From NCBI RefSeq assembly GCF_011207455.1, contig NZ_CP048877.1, forward strand, positions 240,576-304,575: a stretch of DNA of 64,000 nt, in the 5' to 3' direction. Under the pieces are notes generated by a model. It saw only the letters and a program-made list of their open reading frames with translations. It was not told the origin of the DNA and made no database searches. The translations under genes were made by a program, and so were the position numbers. How positions within the stretch are numbered: position 1 is the stretch's first letter; the number at the start of each line of letters is the position of its first letter. Positions 37,205-46,384 of the stretch are shown here, piece by piece. The stretch comes from Thermosulfuriphilus ammonigenes. Its GTDB lineage: Bacteria; Desulfobacterota; Thermodesulfobacteria; Thermodesulfobacteriales; ST65.

Positions 37205-37950
37205 TTCTCTCGGTAAAGGGGCTTCAGAAGGCCTTCGGCGGCCTTATGGCCGTATCCCAGGTGGATTTCGACATCCGGGCCGGGCAAATAAAGGCCCTTA
37301 TTGGCCCCAATGGTAGCGGCAAGACCACCACCTTTAACCTCATCACCGGCCATTATCGACCAGATGCAGGGGAGATCCTCTTTGAGGGAGAACAGATCAC
37401 CGTACTGCCGCCCCACGAAATTGCCCGCCGTGGCATCGCCCGAACATTCCAGAACCTGGAACTTTTTGAGAACATGACCGTCTTAGAAAATGTTCTCATC
37501 GGTCTCTACCTCCGGGCCGGAGTAAGCACCCTTGGGGCCCTGGTAAGGGCGCCCTCTTGGTGGCGCAAGGAAAAGGCTGCCCAAGATAAGGCCCTGGAGA
37601 TCTTAGAACGCTTCGGTTTGGCCGCCAGGGCCCAAGAGCCGGTGGCCAACCTGCCCTTCGGACTCCAGCGCTTTGTGGAGATCGCCCGGGCCCTGGCCAC
37701 CTCTCCCAAGGTCCTCCTTCTGGATGAGGCCGCCTCCGGCCTTGACGGCCGGGAGAAGGAAATCCTCTGTGAACATATCCTGGAGATACGTCGCTCCGGG
37801 GTCACCATCTTCATGGTCGAACACGACATGAATATGACCATGAACCTGGCTGAAGAGGTGGTGGTTCTCGACCATGGTCAGAAGATAGCCGAAGGCACCC
37901 CTCGGGAGATCCAGCGTCATCCAGAGGTCATCGCCGTCTATCTGGGGTAG
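37189..37950 (+). CDS. livG: Branched-chain amino acid ABC ATPase LivG
   Basis: A 253-residue ATPase from a GTG start with AGAGGAGG upstream. Walker A GPNGSGKTT; the signature motif is degenerate, LPFGLQRFVEIARALA rather than LSGGQ, as is common in LivG; Walker B LLLDEAASGL; H-loop FMVEHDMN. It drives transport with LivF. Confidence 0.94.
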   Translation: MANQVILSVKGLQKAFGGLMAVSQVDFDIRAGQIKALIGPNGSGKTTTFNLITGHYRPDAGEILFEGEQITVLPPHEIARRGIARTFQNLELFENMTVLENVLIGLYLRAGVSTLGALVRAPSWWRKEKAAQDKALEILERFGLAARAQEPVANLPFGLQRFVEIARALATSPKVLLLDEAASGLDGREKEILCEHILEIRRSGVTIFMVEHDMNMTMNLAEEVVVLDHGQKIAEGTPREIQRHPEVIAVYLG

Positions 37951-37955
37951 CTGTC

Positions 37956-38693
37956 ATGCTGAAGATCAAAAATCTTTACACTGCCTATGGAAGGATTCTG
38001 GTCTTAAAGAATGTCTCTCTTCATGTGGATCGGGGAGAGATAGTCTGTCTCATAGGGGCCAACGGAGCCGGGAAGACCACCCTGCTCCTGACCGTCTCCG
38101 GCCTGGTTTCAGCCCGGGAAGGAGAGATTTTCTTTGAAGGGGTCCCCATCCACCACCTTGCTCCCCATCAAATTGTCCGCCTGGGAATCTCCCAGGTGCC
38201 TGAAGGTCGCCAGATATTCGCTCCCCTTACTGTCCGGGAGAACCTGGAGCTGGGGGCCTATCATCGCTGGCGTCAGGAGGGCAAGAGGGCCGTTCTGGCC
38301 GATTTGGAAGAAGTCTATCGGCTCTTTCCTCGCCTTAAAGAACGCGAAAAACAGCTTGCGGGAACCCTTTCCGGTGGAGAACAGCAAATGTTGGCCATTG
38401 GTCGGGCCTTTATGGCTCGCCCCAAACTGCTGCTCCTTGATGAGCCTTCCCTGGGGCTGGCCCCTAAGCTGGTGGACTTTATCATGGAAAAGATCCTGGA
38501 GCTCAATCGCCAAGGGTTGACCATTCTCATTGTGGAACAAAACGCCCGCCGGGCCCTGGAGATCGCCCACCGGGGCTATGTGCTTGAGACTGGACGCATT
38601 GTGCTCCAGGGATCCGCCCAGGAGCTGGCCCTAGATGAAGATGTCCGTCGAGCCTACCTGGGCCGAGACTATAAAGAATTTGCGGAGGTCTGA
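37956..38693 (+). CDS. livF: Branched-chain amino acid ABC ATPase LivF
   Basis: A 245-residue ATPase. Walker A GANGAGKTT, signature LSGGEQQMLAIGRAFMARPK, Walker B LLLDEPSLGL and the LivF-typical IVEQNAR are intact. It follows livG by five bases, and its end abuts the PaaK-like gene. Confidence 0.94.
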   Translation: MLKIKNLYTAYGRILVLKNVSLHVDRGEIVCLIGANGAGKTTLLLTVSGLVSAREGEIFFEGVPIHHLAPHQIVRLGISQVPEGRQIFAPLTVRENLELGAYHRWRQEGKRAVLADLEEVYRLFPRLKEREKQLAGTLSGGEQQMLAIGRAFMARPKLLLLDEPSLGLAPKLVDFIMEKILELNRQGLTILIVEQNARRALEIAHRGYVLETGRIVLQGSAQELALDEDVRRAYLGRDYKEFAEV

Positions 38694-38694
38694 G

Positions 38695-39945
38695 ATGGAC
38701 CGCAATATCGAACACCTTTCCCCAGAAGACCTTAACCAATGGCAGGCCGAACTCCTCCAGAGCACCATTAACCGTGTCTATGAGCGGGTCCCCTTTTATC
38801 GCAAACTTATGGACGAGGCCGGAATCGGGCCAGAGGAGATAAAAGGCCTTGAGGATATCACCCGCCTACCTTTCACCACCCGCCAGGAACTGGCAGCAAA
38901 CTATCCCTACGATCACTTTGCCGTACCCCTGAAAGACATCATCCGCATCCACGTTTTCCCCGGAGTCCACGAACGACCAGTGGTCAGGGGCTACACTCGA
39001 GCCGATGTCCTGGCCCGCCAGGAACTGGTTACCCGTTTTCTCAAGGCCTGCGGGGTAGGCCCGGAGGACATCGTTCAGATATGCCTTGAAAGAGGCATGG
39101 CTGTCTGGGGAGAGGAACTTCGCCAGGGGGCCGAGTCCCTGGGAGCAGTAGTTATTCCCCCGGACCCGGTTTCGCCGGCCAACCAGCTCCTGGTCATGGG
39201 GGATTTTAAGACCAGCGTCCTTATCACCACCCCTTCATATGGGCTTCATCTCCTGGATTGGCTGCGGGAAAACGGGGTTAAGAAACCCCTTTTTCTCAGG
39301 AGAGGCATCTTTGTAGGAGAGACCTTGACCGATTCGGCCCGCAGAGAGCTTGAGGAAGGGTTCGGCATCGAGGCCCTATCGGGCTATGGCATCATTGAGG
39401 CCGCCGGCCCTGGCATGGCCTATGAATGCGAGGCGCGAGACGGACTCCATCTGGCCGCCGACCACATCATCGCTGAGATTATTGATCCCGAAAGCCAGGC
39501 CCCCCTTCCCCCTGGAGAAGAGGGAGAGCTGGTGGTCACCACCCTTTCAGTTAAGGCCAACCCCCTTATCCGCTTCCGCACCGGGGATCGAACAAAGATC
39601 ATCCCAGAGAAGTGCCCCTGCGGCCGCACCACTCCGCGGATTGCCCCTATTAGTGGGCGCACCGACGAACTTCTGGTTATCAGGGGAGTTAAGCTTTCGC
39701 GGGAGATTCTGGGCAAACTGATCTCCCAAACCCTAAAAGAGAGGGAGGTCTCCTTTGAGGTAGAGATCAAAACCAGACGTCATCTTCAGACCTTAGAGAT
39801 AAAAATAGCCATGTCACCTGATATTTTTGTCGAGAGCATCCCCGGTCTTCACCAGCGTCTTTCCCAGGTGGAGGCGGCCATTCTGGAGACGGTGGGCCTC
39901 CCCGTCAAGGTGACCTTCGTTGAGGCCACCTCCCGTAATGGCTAA
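38695..39945 (+). CDS. PaaK-like adenylate-forming protein with degenerate catalytic motifs
   Basis: A 416-residue paralogue of the phenylacetate-CoA ligase at 17962. The fold and spacing are kept (RVPFYRKLMDEAG, LPFTTRQEL, GYGIIEAAGPG, RFRTGD, CPCGRT, GRTDELLV). The ATP P-loop SSSGTTGKP of PaaK is replaced by VFPGVHERP, and the protein stops (VEATSRNG) before the GKAxRxxD segment with the catalytic lysine. It may be a non-catalytic or altered-chemistry relative. The start at 38695 is set by GGAGG seven bases upstream; the longer frame from 38635 overlaps livF. Last gene of the liv operon; its 3' end overlaps the convergent protease gene by four bases. Confidence 0.85.
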   Translation: MDRNIEHLSPEDLNQWQAELLQSTINRVYERVPFYRKLMDEAGIGPEEIKGLEDITRLPFTTRQELAANYPYDHFAVPLKDIIRIHVFPGVHERPVVRGYTRADVLARQELVTRFLKACGVGPEDIVQICLERGMAVWGEELRQGAESLGAVVIPPDPVSPANQLLVMGDFKTSVLITTPSYGLHLLDWLRENGVKKPLFLRRGIFVGETLTDSARRELEEGFGIEALSGYGIIEAAGPGMAYECEARDGLHLAADHIIAEIIDPESQAPLPPGEEGELVVTTLSVKANPLIRFRTGDRTKIIPEKCPCGRTTPRIAPISGRTDELLVIRGVKLSREILGKLISQTLKEREVSFEVEIKTRRHLQTLEIKIAMSPDIFVESIPGLHQRLSQVEAAILETVGLPVKVTFVEATSRNG

Positions 39946-40787
39946 AAGAAGAGCCCTGTCCCCTGCCCTCCCTCATGTCCCTTACGGGGGGTGGGAAGAA
40001 ACTCCACGGAGGGTTGCTGTCTTACCGGCTGGGGAAAGAGGCTCATCAGCTGGTAGATCTCCGTAGGCATGTCCTTACTTACCGGAAGCCCCAGACGCTG
40101 GGCCTCATCAAAGGTGATGGGATAATCGTGGGTCCAGCGGCCCTGAGAGAGCGTCTCGGCCAGCTCCTCCACCCTTTGGGGCTCATATTTGCCGGCCAGA
40201 AGCTCCGAGAGGTTGGCCTTCATCTGCCTTAAGGCCTTTTCGGCCATGTCAGCCATAATCAAGGTCTGATCATCGACTTTATCCAGAGGCTTTTCCCTGA
40301 CCACCCGAACCAGAGAAGCCGCCGGAAACTGACCAAGCTGAGGGTCCACCGGACCAAGGACGGCGTGCTCGTCCATGACAATCTCATCAGCAGCCAAGGC
40401 GATAAGGGTGCCTCCACTCATGGCGTAGTGGGGGATAAAGGCCGTTACCTTGGCAGGGTGGCGCTTAACGGCCCGGGCTATTTGAAGGGCTGCCAGCACT
40501 AACCCTCCCGGGGTATGAAGAATCAGGTCAATGGGGACGTCCTTATCGGTGAGGTGAATAGCCCTGATGACCTGCTCAGAATCATTGACGTCTATGTAAC
40601 GAACAATGGGAAAACCAAGGAGACTCATGGTCTCCTGACGATGCACCAGGAGTATAACCCGTGAACCCCGAGATTTTTCGATCTTGGCGATCATTCGCTG
40701 TCTGGCCGCCTCCAGAAAACGCTGCCTCAAGATGGGCTGAAGGGCGGTAATCATAAAAAACAGCCAGAAAATATCAAAAACGTTCAT
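39942..40787 (-). CDS. SDH-type Clp-fold (SppA/ClpP-like) membrane-anchored serine protease
   Basis: A 281-residue protein with one N-terminal membrane helix (residues 3-20), then the ClpP/crotonase-like fold: DLILHTPGGLVLAALQIARAV, the nucleophile in HYAMSGGTLIALAADEI, MDEHAVLGPVDPQLG and a KVDDQ segment. These are marks of the SDH family (Ser-Asp-His) of Clp-fold proteinases. It is probably a membrane-linked peptidase for quality control. It follows a rhomboid protease gene by 15 nt on the same strand. Confidence 0.85.
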   Translation of the reverse strand: MNVFDIFWLFFMITALQPILRQRFLEAARQRMIAKIEKSRGSRVILLVHRQETMSLLGFPIVRYIDVNDSEQVIRAIHLTDKDVPIDLILHTPGGLVLAALQIARAVKRHPAKVTAFIPHYAMSGGTLIALAADEIVMDEHAVLGPVDPQLGQFPAASLVRVVREKPLDKVDDQTLIMADMAEKALRQMKANLSELLAGKYEPQRVEELAETLSQGRWTHDYPITFDEAQRLGLPVSKDMPTEIYQLMSLFPQPVRQQPSVEFLPTPRKGHEGGQGTGLFF

Positions 40788-40802
40788 CTCTTGCCTCCGA
40801 GG

Positions 40803-41555
40803 TCAACGATAGTTTTGGTGTCCCTGGGGCCAGTTAACCCCCCAGGGTATAGATTCGTCTGGATAGTAGCGACACGGTCTCCCCCGACTGAGGAAGAAAC
40901 GATAAAGGATAACTCCGGCCACGAACCCTCCGACATGGGCCCACCAGGCGATTCCTCCGTGGGCGGCCGGCAAGGCCAGACTCAGGGTGCCACTGGTAAG
41001 CTGGATGAGGAACCAGAGACCCAGATAAAGGATGGCCGGAAGTTCAAAGAAGAAGGGAAAGAAAAATATAGGAATCATAACAATTATGCGGGCCAGGGGG
41101 AAAAGGGCATAGTAGGCCCCCATGACGCCAGATATAGCCCCCGAGGCTCCGATAGTGGGAACAGTAGAATGAGGGTTTAAAAGCACGTGGACCACCCCGG
41201 CAGCCAGGCCGCAGAGGAGATAGAAGATCAGAAAACGCCAGGGCCCCATCTGATCTTCGACGTTGTCGCCGAAGATCCAGAGTGTCCACATATTGCCAAT
41301 GAAGTGGACCCAGCTTCCGTGAAGAAACATGGAGGTAAGAAAGGGCCAGTAGTCATCCATGGCCAGCCCAAACCAAACGGCCCAGTCAGGGTGGGTATAG
41401 CGGGCCGGGACTATACCAAACAGGTAGAAAAAATGCTCCAGACTCTCCCTGGGGAGACTGAGCTCGTAGAGAAAGACCAGGGTGTTAAGACCAATAAGGC
41501 CCCAGGTAACAAGAGGGGGACACCTTCTGGGAATGCTGTCCTGAATAGGTATCAT
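40803..41555 (-). CDS. Rhomboid-family intramembrane serine protease
   Basis: A 250-residue protein with six or more membrane segments. The catalytic Ser lies in GASGAISGVMGAY, the His in WWAHVGGFVAG, and the oxyanion HxxxN in FLHGSWVHFIGNMW. Start MIPIQDSIP at 41555 matches the family; a TTG at 41591 in frame would be an alternative, four bases from the upstream stop. It cleaves membrane proteins within the bilayer. Its neighbours (ClpP-like protease downstream, HAD protein upstream) suggest an operon. Confidence 0.88.
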   Translation of the reverse strand: MIPIQDSIPRRCPPLVTWGLIGLNTLVFLYELSLPRESLEHFFYLFGIVPARYTHPDWAVWFGLAMDDYWPFLTSMFLHGSWVHFIGNMWTLWIFGDNVEDQMGPWRFLIFYLLCGLAAGVVHVLLNPHSTVPTIGASGAISGVMGAYYALFPLARIIVMIPIFFFPFFFELPAILYLGLWFLIQLTSGTLSLALPAAHGGIAWWAHVGGFVAGVILYRFFLSRGRPCRYYPDESIPWGVNWPQGHQNYR

Positions 41556-41595
41556 CTCGGCAAAAGATAAGCCCGCCCTAAAAACTGACAAGGGG

Positions 41596-42663
41596 TTAAC
41601 CCAAGGCCCCGATGGCCACCCCTCTTACTGCCTTACGGGCGTTCTCGCTTATTTCTATTAAGCGGGGGAGATCTTCCTCCCTGACCTCGTAGATCTCAAA
41701 GGGTTTGTCCAGCCCGCTCTGGATCTCCGGAGGCAGGAGAGACAGAAGGGCTGAATCTCGCCGAAGCCCTCTCAGGGCCTGACGCCCCCTCTGACGATAG
41801 ATTTCTACCATCAGGGCAATCACCCGGACATCATAGGCCACCACGGCCACCTCCGCCGCCCGGAGGGCATAGCGATTCCCGTTAAAGGAGACCGAAAGCC
41901 CTCCTGCCCGCCGCACCTCCTCAAGGGCCGGAGCATCGGTAATGCTGTCTCCCACGTAGATGGCCGATGAAAGCGGAAGCCCCACCCTTTGAGCCGCTTC
42001 TTCTGTGGCTCGGGCCTTCTCCTGCCCCCCGACAGGATTGACCTCCTTTAGAAGGCGCCCTACCGAAAGTCGCGGAAGAAGAGAAAAGAATATCTCATCC
42101 AGACGCTCAAAGACCTGACGCATCTCAGGCTCGAGATCATCCGGCCCCTTGGCCCCCTCAGGCCAATCCAGAAGAGGCATGGCGGCGATCTCCTGGGCCA
42201 GCTCCTCAAGAATTCGCCTTTCTTCTTCGGAAAGCCCCTGGGAGTCAAGATCAACCTCGGTGCAGAAGACATTCTCCGGAGGGAAGGAACAGGCCTCACA
42301 GAGGGCATCAAGATAGGGACGATAGCTGGTAGAGATAATAAAGGTAGGGTACCTCTCTTTAGCCCAGGCCAGAAACTCGCAGGCCCCGGGAAGAAGCCTC
42401 AAAGTCTTGCGAGAAAAGCGCCGGATCTCCTGATTGGTAAGGCCAAAGGCCTTAAAAAAGGGAAGGATAAGGCGCAAGGTGTCCCCGGCCTTATAACCGG
42501 GGCGTTTGAGGACATCGGCCAGAAAGTCATCGTATCGGCTCACCCGGGCAAAAAAACCTCCCCCGTGGGGGATAAAGGCCTCGGCCATCTCAAAGGCGTT
42601 GTCGTTTTGAGTTATGGGACCCTCACAGTCAAGGCAAATGAATAATCGAGGAAGGTCACTCAT
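41596..42663 (-). CDS. HAD-like hydrolase of unknown substrate
   Basis: A 355-residue cytosolic protein. Motif I is CLDCEGPIT, in which the general acid is Glu in place of the usual Asp (D-x-E). Motif II lies in FIISTSYRPYL, motif IV in VGDSITDAPALEEVR, with a Lys in GGQEKARAT (motif III). The long helical cap between about 60 and 220 is not typical of small HAD phosphatases. Similar proteins are annotated only as HAD superfamily in Deltaproteobacteria and archaea. It starts four bases after the formyltransferase-like gene, so probably coupled. Confidence 0.78.
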   Translation of the reverse strand: MSDLPRLFICLDCEGPITQNDNAFEMAEAFIPHGGGFFARVSRYDDFLADVLKRPGYKAGDTLRLILPFFKAFGLTNQEIRRFSRKTLRLLPGACEFLAWAKERYPTFIISTSYRPYLDALCEACSFPPENVFCTEVDLDSQGLSEEERRILEELAQEIAAMPLLDWPEGAKGPDDLEPEMRQVFERLDEIFFSLLPRLSVGRLLKEVNPVGGQEKARATEEAAQRVGLPLSSAIYVGDSITDAPALEEVRRAGGLSVSFNGNRYALRAAEVAVVAYDVRVIALMVEIYRQRGRQALRGLRRDSALLSLLPPEIQSGLDKPFEIYEVREEDLPRLIEISENARKAVRGVAIGALG

Positions 42664-42667
42664 AACC

Positions 42668-43492
42668 CTACCACCTTCCGCTCCTCAGATGCTCTTCGAT
42701 CTCCTGATTTAGACAATAGGGGTGTTTCAGAGGAAGACCCCGGCTATCAAGAACCTCTCCCTGACCTACCCTCACCCTCCCTTCGGCCAGGGCCTTAAGG
42801 GTATAAACAATAAGGGGAAGCTCCCTTTTAACCCCCTCTTCCCGAATAGCGGCAAAAAGGGGCTCGCTCTCCCCCTCCTCGGCCATAACAGCCGGAAGGC
42901 CCTTTTCGGCTACCTTCTTCTCAAAGGCCTCCCAAAGAGGCTCAAGTTTCCCTCCCCTGAGGCTAAAGGTGCAGTAAGTAAGCGGAGGCCCTTTGTCGAG
43001 CTCCGGAGTTACCAGGTGCATCATTACCCCGGACTCCGGGGCCCTCATCTCCAGGAGCTTCCAGATAACCTCCTGCCAGGTACCGGCAGGGCCTCCCGGT
43101 GGGGCCGGATGGAGGTTAATCATAGGAAACTCCTGACACATCCTGGCCGAAACAATGAGCATGTAACCGGCCAAGACGATGACCTCCACCGAATAAGGAC
43201 GGATAAGGGCCGCTACCTCCTGGTGGTAGCGGTCTCTCCACAGTTCCCGATTCTCCTGGCGGAGATCAGGGGCAAAATCCCGGGCCGAAAGGTGAAGAAC
43301 CACCGGGGCCACCTTCCCGGCCAACTCAAAGAGCTGGTCGGTAACTGAGGCCTCTCCCGGGGCCCGGGAAACAAAAACATAGCTGATCTCCCCGGGGATA
43401 ATCCCCTCTTTTATGCGCTCCCAGACACAATTAAGGAGGGCAAAGGCCGCCTCATCCCTGCCGGTGGTAAACCAGCCGATACGGTAAGCCAT
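42668..43492 (-). CDS. Formyltransferase (PurN-like) family protein
   Basis: A 274-residue protein with the glycinamide-ribonucleotide formyltransferase fold. The active-site motif INLHPAPPGGPAGTWQ carries the Asn and His; VTPELDKGPPL carries the third catalytic Asp. The N-terminus (RIGWFTTGRDEAAFALLNCV) resembles PurN, but the C-terminal 80 residues are extra and no purine genes are nearby. It may act on another amine substrate. It is the first gene of a minus-strand cluster with HAD, rhomboid and ClpP-like genes. Confidence 0.75.
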   Translation of the reverse strand: MAYRIGWFTTGRDEAAFALLNCVWERIKEGIIPGEISYVFVSRAPGEASVTDQLFELAGKVAPVVLHLSARDFAPDLRQENRELWRDRYHQEVAALIRPYSVEVIVLAGYMLIVSARMCQEFPMINLHPAPPGGPAGTWQEVIWKLLEMRAPESGVMMHLVTPELDKGPPLTYCTFSLRGGKLEPLWEAFEKKVAEKGLPAVMAEEGESEPLFAAIREEGVKRELPLIVYTLKALAEGRVRVGQGEVLDSRGLPLKHPYCLNQEIEEHLRSGRW

Positions 43493-43510
43493 AAGATGAG
43501 ATGAGAAATG

Positions 43511-44257
43511 TTATCTCTGAAGATGCCTTTTCAGCATCTGTTCGAACTCCCCCTTGGGCATGAAGCCCGCCTGGATCAGACCGTCGGGGAAAACTACCGT
43601 AGGAGTGCCACTGATCCCATAGCGCCGGGCCAACTTAAGGCTTCCTTCCACCAGCTTTTTACCCTCGGCACACTGGTTATTGGATTTGTAATTGGCGATA
43701 AAGCCTTCCAGACCTTTGTTATCACAGATGATGGAGATGGCCTGCTCCTTGGCCCCGGTGTGAAAGGCCAGAGGCATAAAGAGAACCTTGATCTTTACCT
43801 TTCCCTCGTCAGCCAGCTCCTTAAGGACCTTGGCCGATTTATGACAGTAGGGACACTTTGGGTCAATGAAGAAATAGATCTCGGGGCCAGAGTCCCCATA
43901 AGTAAAGGCCACAAATTTATCCAGCTCTTTAAGATCGGCTTCGGCCAGCCGGTTATATTCGGCCAAACGCTCCTTGGTTAGATTGCGACGTTCCTTAACA
44001 TCAAGGATCTGGCCGTTAATTACGTAGCGGCCGGTCTCATCGATATAAAGAATAAGCTTTGGACCGTTTAGCACCTGAAGCCCCACCTCACACAGACCAG
44101 GAAACGGCCCCGGCTGGACATTTATTACCTCTACAGGGTGATTAAAGAGGGGGGTTAGCTCTTTGCCCAGATCTGCCTTTGAGGGACAAGTGGCCAGGGC
44201 CAAGCCGGGCCCCAGAAGCCAGAGGGAAAGAATACATGCCGCTACGGCCTTCTTCAT
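43511..44257 (-). CDS. dsbC: DsbC-like periplasmic thiol:disulfide isomerase
   Basis: A 248-residue exported protein (signal peptide MKKAVAACILSLWLL...LALA). A DsbC-type N-terminal dimerisation region (LTPLFNHPVEVINVQ) is followed by a thioredoxin fold with active-site CPYC in FIDPKCPYCHKSAK and the cis-Pro loop SGTPTVVF. It should repair or form disulfides in periplasmic proteins, possibly including cytochromes. It overlaps the PfkB-kinase gene by four bases. Confidence 0.85.
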   Translation of the reverse strand: MKKAVAACILSLWLLGPGLALATCPSKADLGKELTPLFNHPVEVINVQPGPFPGLCEVGLQVLNGPKLILYIDETGRYVINGQILDVKERRNLTKERLAEYNRLAEADLKELDKFVAFTYGDSGPEIYFFIDPKCPYCHKSAKVLKELADEGKVKIKVLFMPLAFHTGAKEQAISIICDNKGLEGFIANYKSNNQCAEGKKLVEGSLKLARRYGISGTPTVVFPDGLIQAGFMPKGEFEQMLKRHLQR

Positions 44258-45195
44258 GAAAAGACCTCCTCTCGTAATCGTTTGGCCTTTCTCAGACCTT
44301 CTCTTCCATAACCGGTAAGACTTATAGCTGCAAGCCTGGCCCCAGCCAAACCGCAGCGAAAAATATCCTCACCTTTTAGCCAGGCAGCCAAAAAGCCGGC
44401 ATCAAAGGCGTCTCCGGCCCCGGTGGTATCAACCACCGACTGAACCGGAACCGCCGGAACGGGAACCACCCGGTCCTCCTTCCATACTTCGGCCCCCTTG
44501 GCCCCCTTCTTAACCACCACCAGCTCCGGCCCCAGAGAAAGAAGCTCCCTCGGGCTCAGGGAAAGAAGCCGGAGCTCCTCGGAGGTGAGAAAGACAAGAT
44601 TGGCTCTCCTTAAGAGGGAAAGAAGGCTCTCAAGGCCTCTCCGGCAATATATCTCGCCAGGATCAATACTTACGGTAATTTGATTACTTAATTCTTTAAG
44701 TAATCTGATCTGACCCTGAAGACCAGCCGCGCTGACGAAGGATGAGAGGTGGACGTGGGCAAGCCCTTGGGGCGGAGAGAACTCAGGGACACCCTCTTCA
44801 GGGTTCGGAGAGACGAAAAGGGCCCGGTCTCGACCGGGGCCGATAAGGGAAAGGCAGAGGGCCGTCTTACCCTTTCTTTCGATAAGACCCCGGCCCACCT
44901 CTCCGAAGAGGGAAAGCACCTCCTCGCCCTCCCCGTCCTGCCCCACCCGGCCCAAAAAGATTGTGGCAAAGCCGAGAAGGGACAAGGCAAAGATGGTGTT
45001 GGCCGCCGATCCACCGCCGTCTTTATGAATTAAACTGGTTGATGGAAGCCACCCAATTAGGGCCTGGGCCTCTTCCCGAGAGCCCCAAACCTCCCTGCCA
45101 GGGGTAAGGTCTAGAGGCAGACCGGCAAAGTCATCGACCTCATAAAAAAAATCAAGGTTAAGAGCCCCACAGCCCAGAATCAGCTTTTTCTCCAA
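44254..45195 (-). CDS. PfkB-family carbohydrate kinase
   Basis: A 313-residue ribokinase-like protein. HKDGGGSAANTIFALSLLG at about residue 57 (substrate and lid) and the ATP/anion-hole motif DTTGAGDAFDAGFLAAWLKG near 262-281 are intact. The substrate cannot be told from sequence; sugar, nucleoside or adenosine kinases are all possible. It is divergent from the GT4 gene at 45281 across an 85-base gap, and precedes dsbC on the minus strand. Confidence 0.88.
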   Translation of the reverse strand: MEKKLILGCGALNLDFFYEVDDFAGLPLDLTPGREVWGSREEAQALIGWLPSTSLIHKDGGGSAANTIFALSLLGFATIFLGRVGQDGEGEEVLSLFGEVGRGLIERKGKTALCLSLIGPGRDRALFVSPNPEEGVPEFSPPQGLAHVHLSSFVSAAGLQGQIRLLKELSNQITVSIDPGEIYCRRGLESLLSLLRRANLVFLTSEELRLLSLSPRELLSLGPELVVVKKGAKGAEVWKEDRVVPVPAVPVQSVVDTTGAGDAFDAGFLAAWLKGEDIFRCGLAGARLAAISLTGYGREGLRKAKRLREEVFS

Positions 45196-45280
45196 GACCG
45201 CCTCCTTGCCCCCTCCGGGGACCCCGTGTCATTATATATCCCCTATCCCCTCTGGGGCCAGCAAGTTTTTGGGAGCTCAA

Positions 45281-46384
45281 ATGAAGATAGCCATTTACGT
45301 CGGTCCAACCAATGGAGGAAGCGTAGCCCGAATCTCCACCTATTTAGCCAACGGATTTCTGAAAGAGGGGCTGGAGGTAGACCTTCTCGTCCGGCGGACC
45401 AAAGAGAACCTGATCGGAGACCTGGCCCCCGGGATTCGCACTCTTGACCTAGGAAGCTCCAACGCCGCCATCCAGCTGGCCAAGCTGGCCTGGTACCTGC
45501 GAAGGAAAAGGCCCCAGGCCCTGATTACTCACCGCATTCGTGAAAACACCCTCTGCCTGCGGGCCAGAGACTTGGTCGCCGGGAAGACCAGGATCTTTAG
45601 CGTCATCCATGGCCCCATGTCCGTCAAGCTCAAAAACCTCCGACCATCCAAGCGGAAAAGACGCCTTAAAGACCTCCAAAAATACTACCCTCTAAACGAT
45701 GGCCTCATCGCTATCTCTCGGGCCACGGCCGAAGACACCCGAGACCTCCTGCGTCTTTCCCCGGAAAAAATCTGGACCATACCCAACCCGGCCTTTGACG
45801 ATACCCTCTTCCATCTGGCCCAGGAGCCAGTGGATCATCCCTTCTTTTCTCAGCCCGGGGTCAAAGTCATCCTGGGGGTGGGACGCCTGGAAAAGGAAAA
45901 AGACTTCCCCACCCTTATTAAGGCCTTCTCCATTCTTGTCTCTCAAGACAGATCCTGCCGTCTTCTCATCCTGGGGGAGGGAAGTCTTCGCCCTCAGCTA
46001 GAGGGCCTGATCCGGGAGTTGGATCTTCAGGGCCTGATTGACATGCCCGGATTCGTCAAAAACCCTTATGCCTACATGAAAAGGGCCCATCTGGTGGCCC
46101 TTTCTTCTACCTGGGATGCCTTGCCCACGGTTCTCATTGAGGCCCTGGCCCTGGGAACCCCGGTGGTCTCCACAAGCTGTGGCCCGGGGCCAGAGGAGAT
46201 CCTTGAGCAGGGTCGATTGGGTATGCTGGTCCCGCCAAAAGAGGTCGAGGCCCTGGCCAGGGCCATGGAGGCGAGCCTAAGTAGCCCCCCGGATAGAGAG
46301 GCCTTACGCTCAGGGGCCATGAGATACCACGCCAGCCGGGTTATCCCTCTTTATCTTCGGACCCTGGGACTTGCCGAGAGATGA
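45281..46384 (+). CDS. GT4-family glycosyltransferase (first of tandem pair)
   Basis: A 367-residue GT-B enzyme. The N-terminal lobe begins MKIAIYVGPTNGGSVARIS; the C-terminal lobe has VILGVGRLEKEKDFPTLI, GEGSLRPQLEGLI and the donor-binding EALALGTPVVSTSCGPGPEEIL. The start is ATG 45281 rather than the longer frame from 45206. It overlaps the next glycosyltransferase by four bases. The pair probably acts in surface polysaccharide or lipopolysaccharide core assembly; the sugar is unknown. Confidence 0.88.
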   Translation: MKIAIYVGPTNGGSVARISTYLANGFLKEGLEVDLLVRRTKENLIGDLAPGIRTLDLGSSNAAIQLAKLAWYLRRKRPQALITHRIRENTLCLRARDLVAGKTRIFSVIHGPMSVKLKNLRPSKRKRRLKDLQKYYPLNDGLIAISRATAEDTRDLLRLSPEKIWTIPNPAFDDTLFHLAQEPVDHPFFSQPGVKVILGVGRLEKEKDFPTLIKAFSILVSQDRSCRLLILGEGSLRPQLEGLIRELDLQGLIDMPGFVKNPYAYMKRAHLVALSSTWDALPTVLIEALALGTPVVSTSCGPGPEEILEQGRLGMLVPPKEVEALARAMEASLSSPPDREALRSGAMRYHASRVIPLYLRTLGLAER

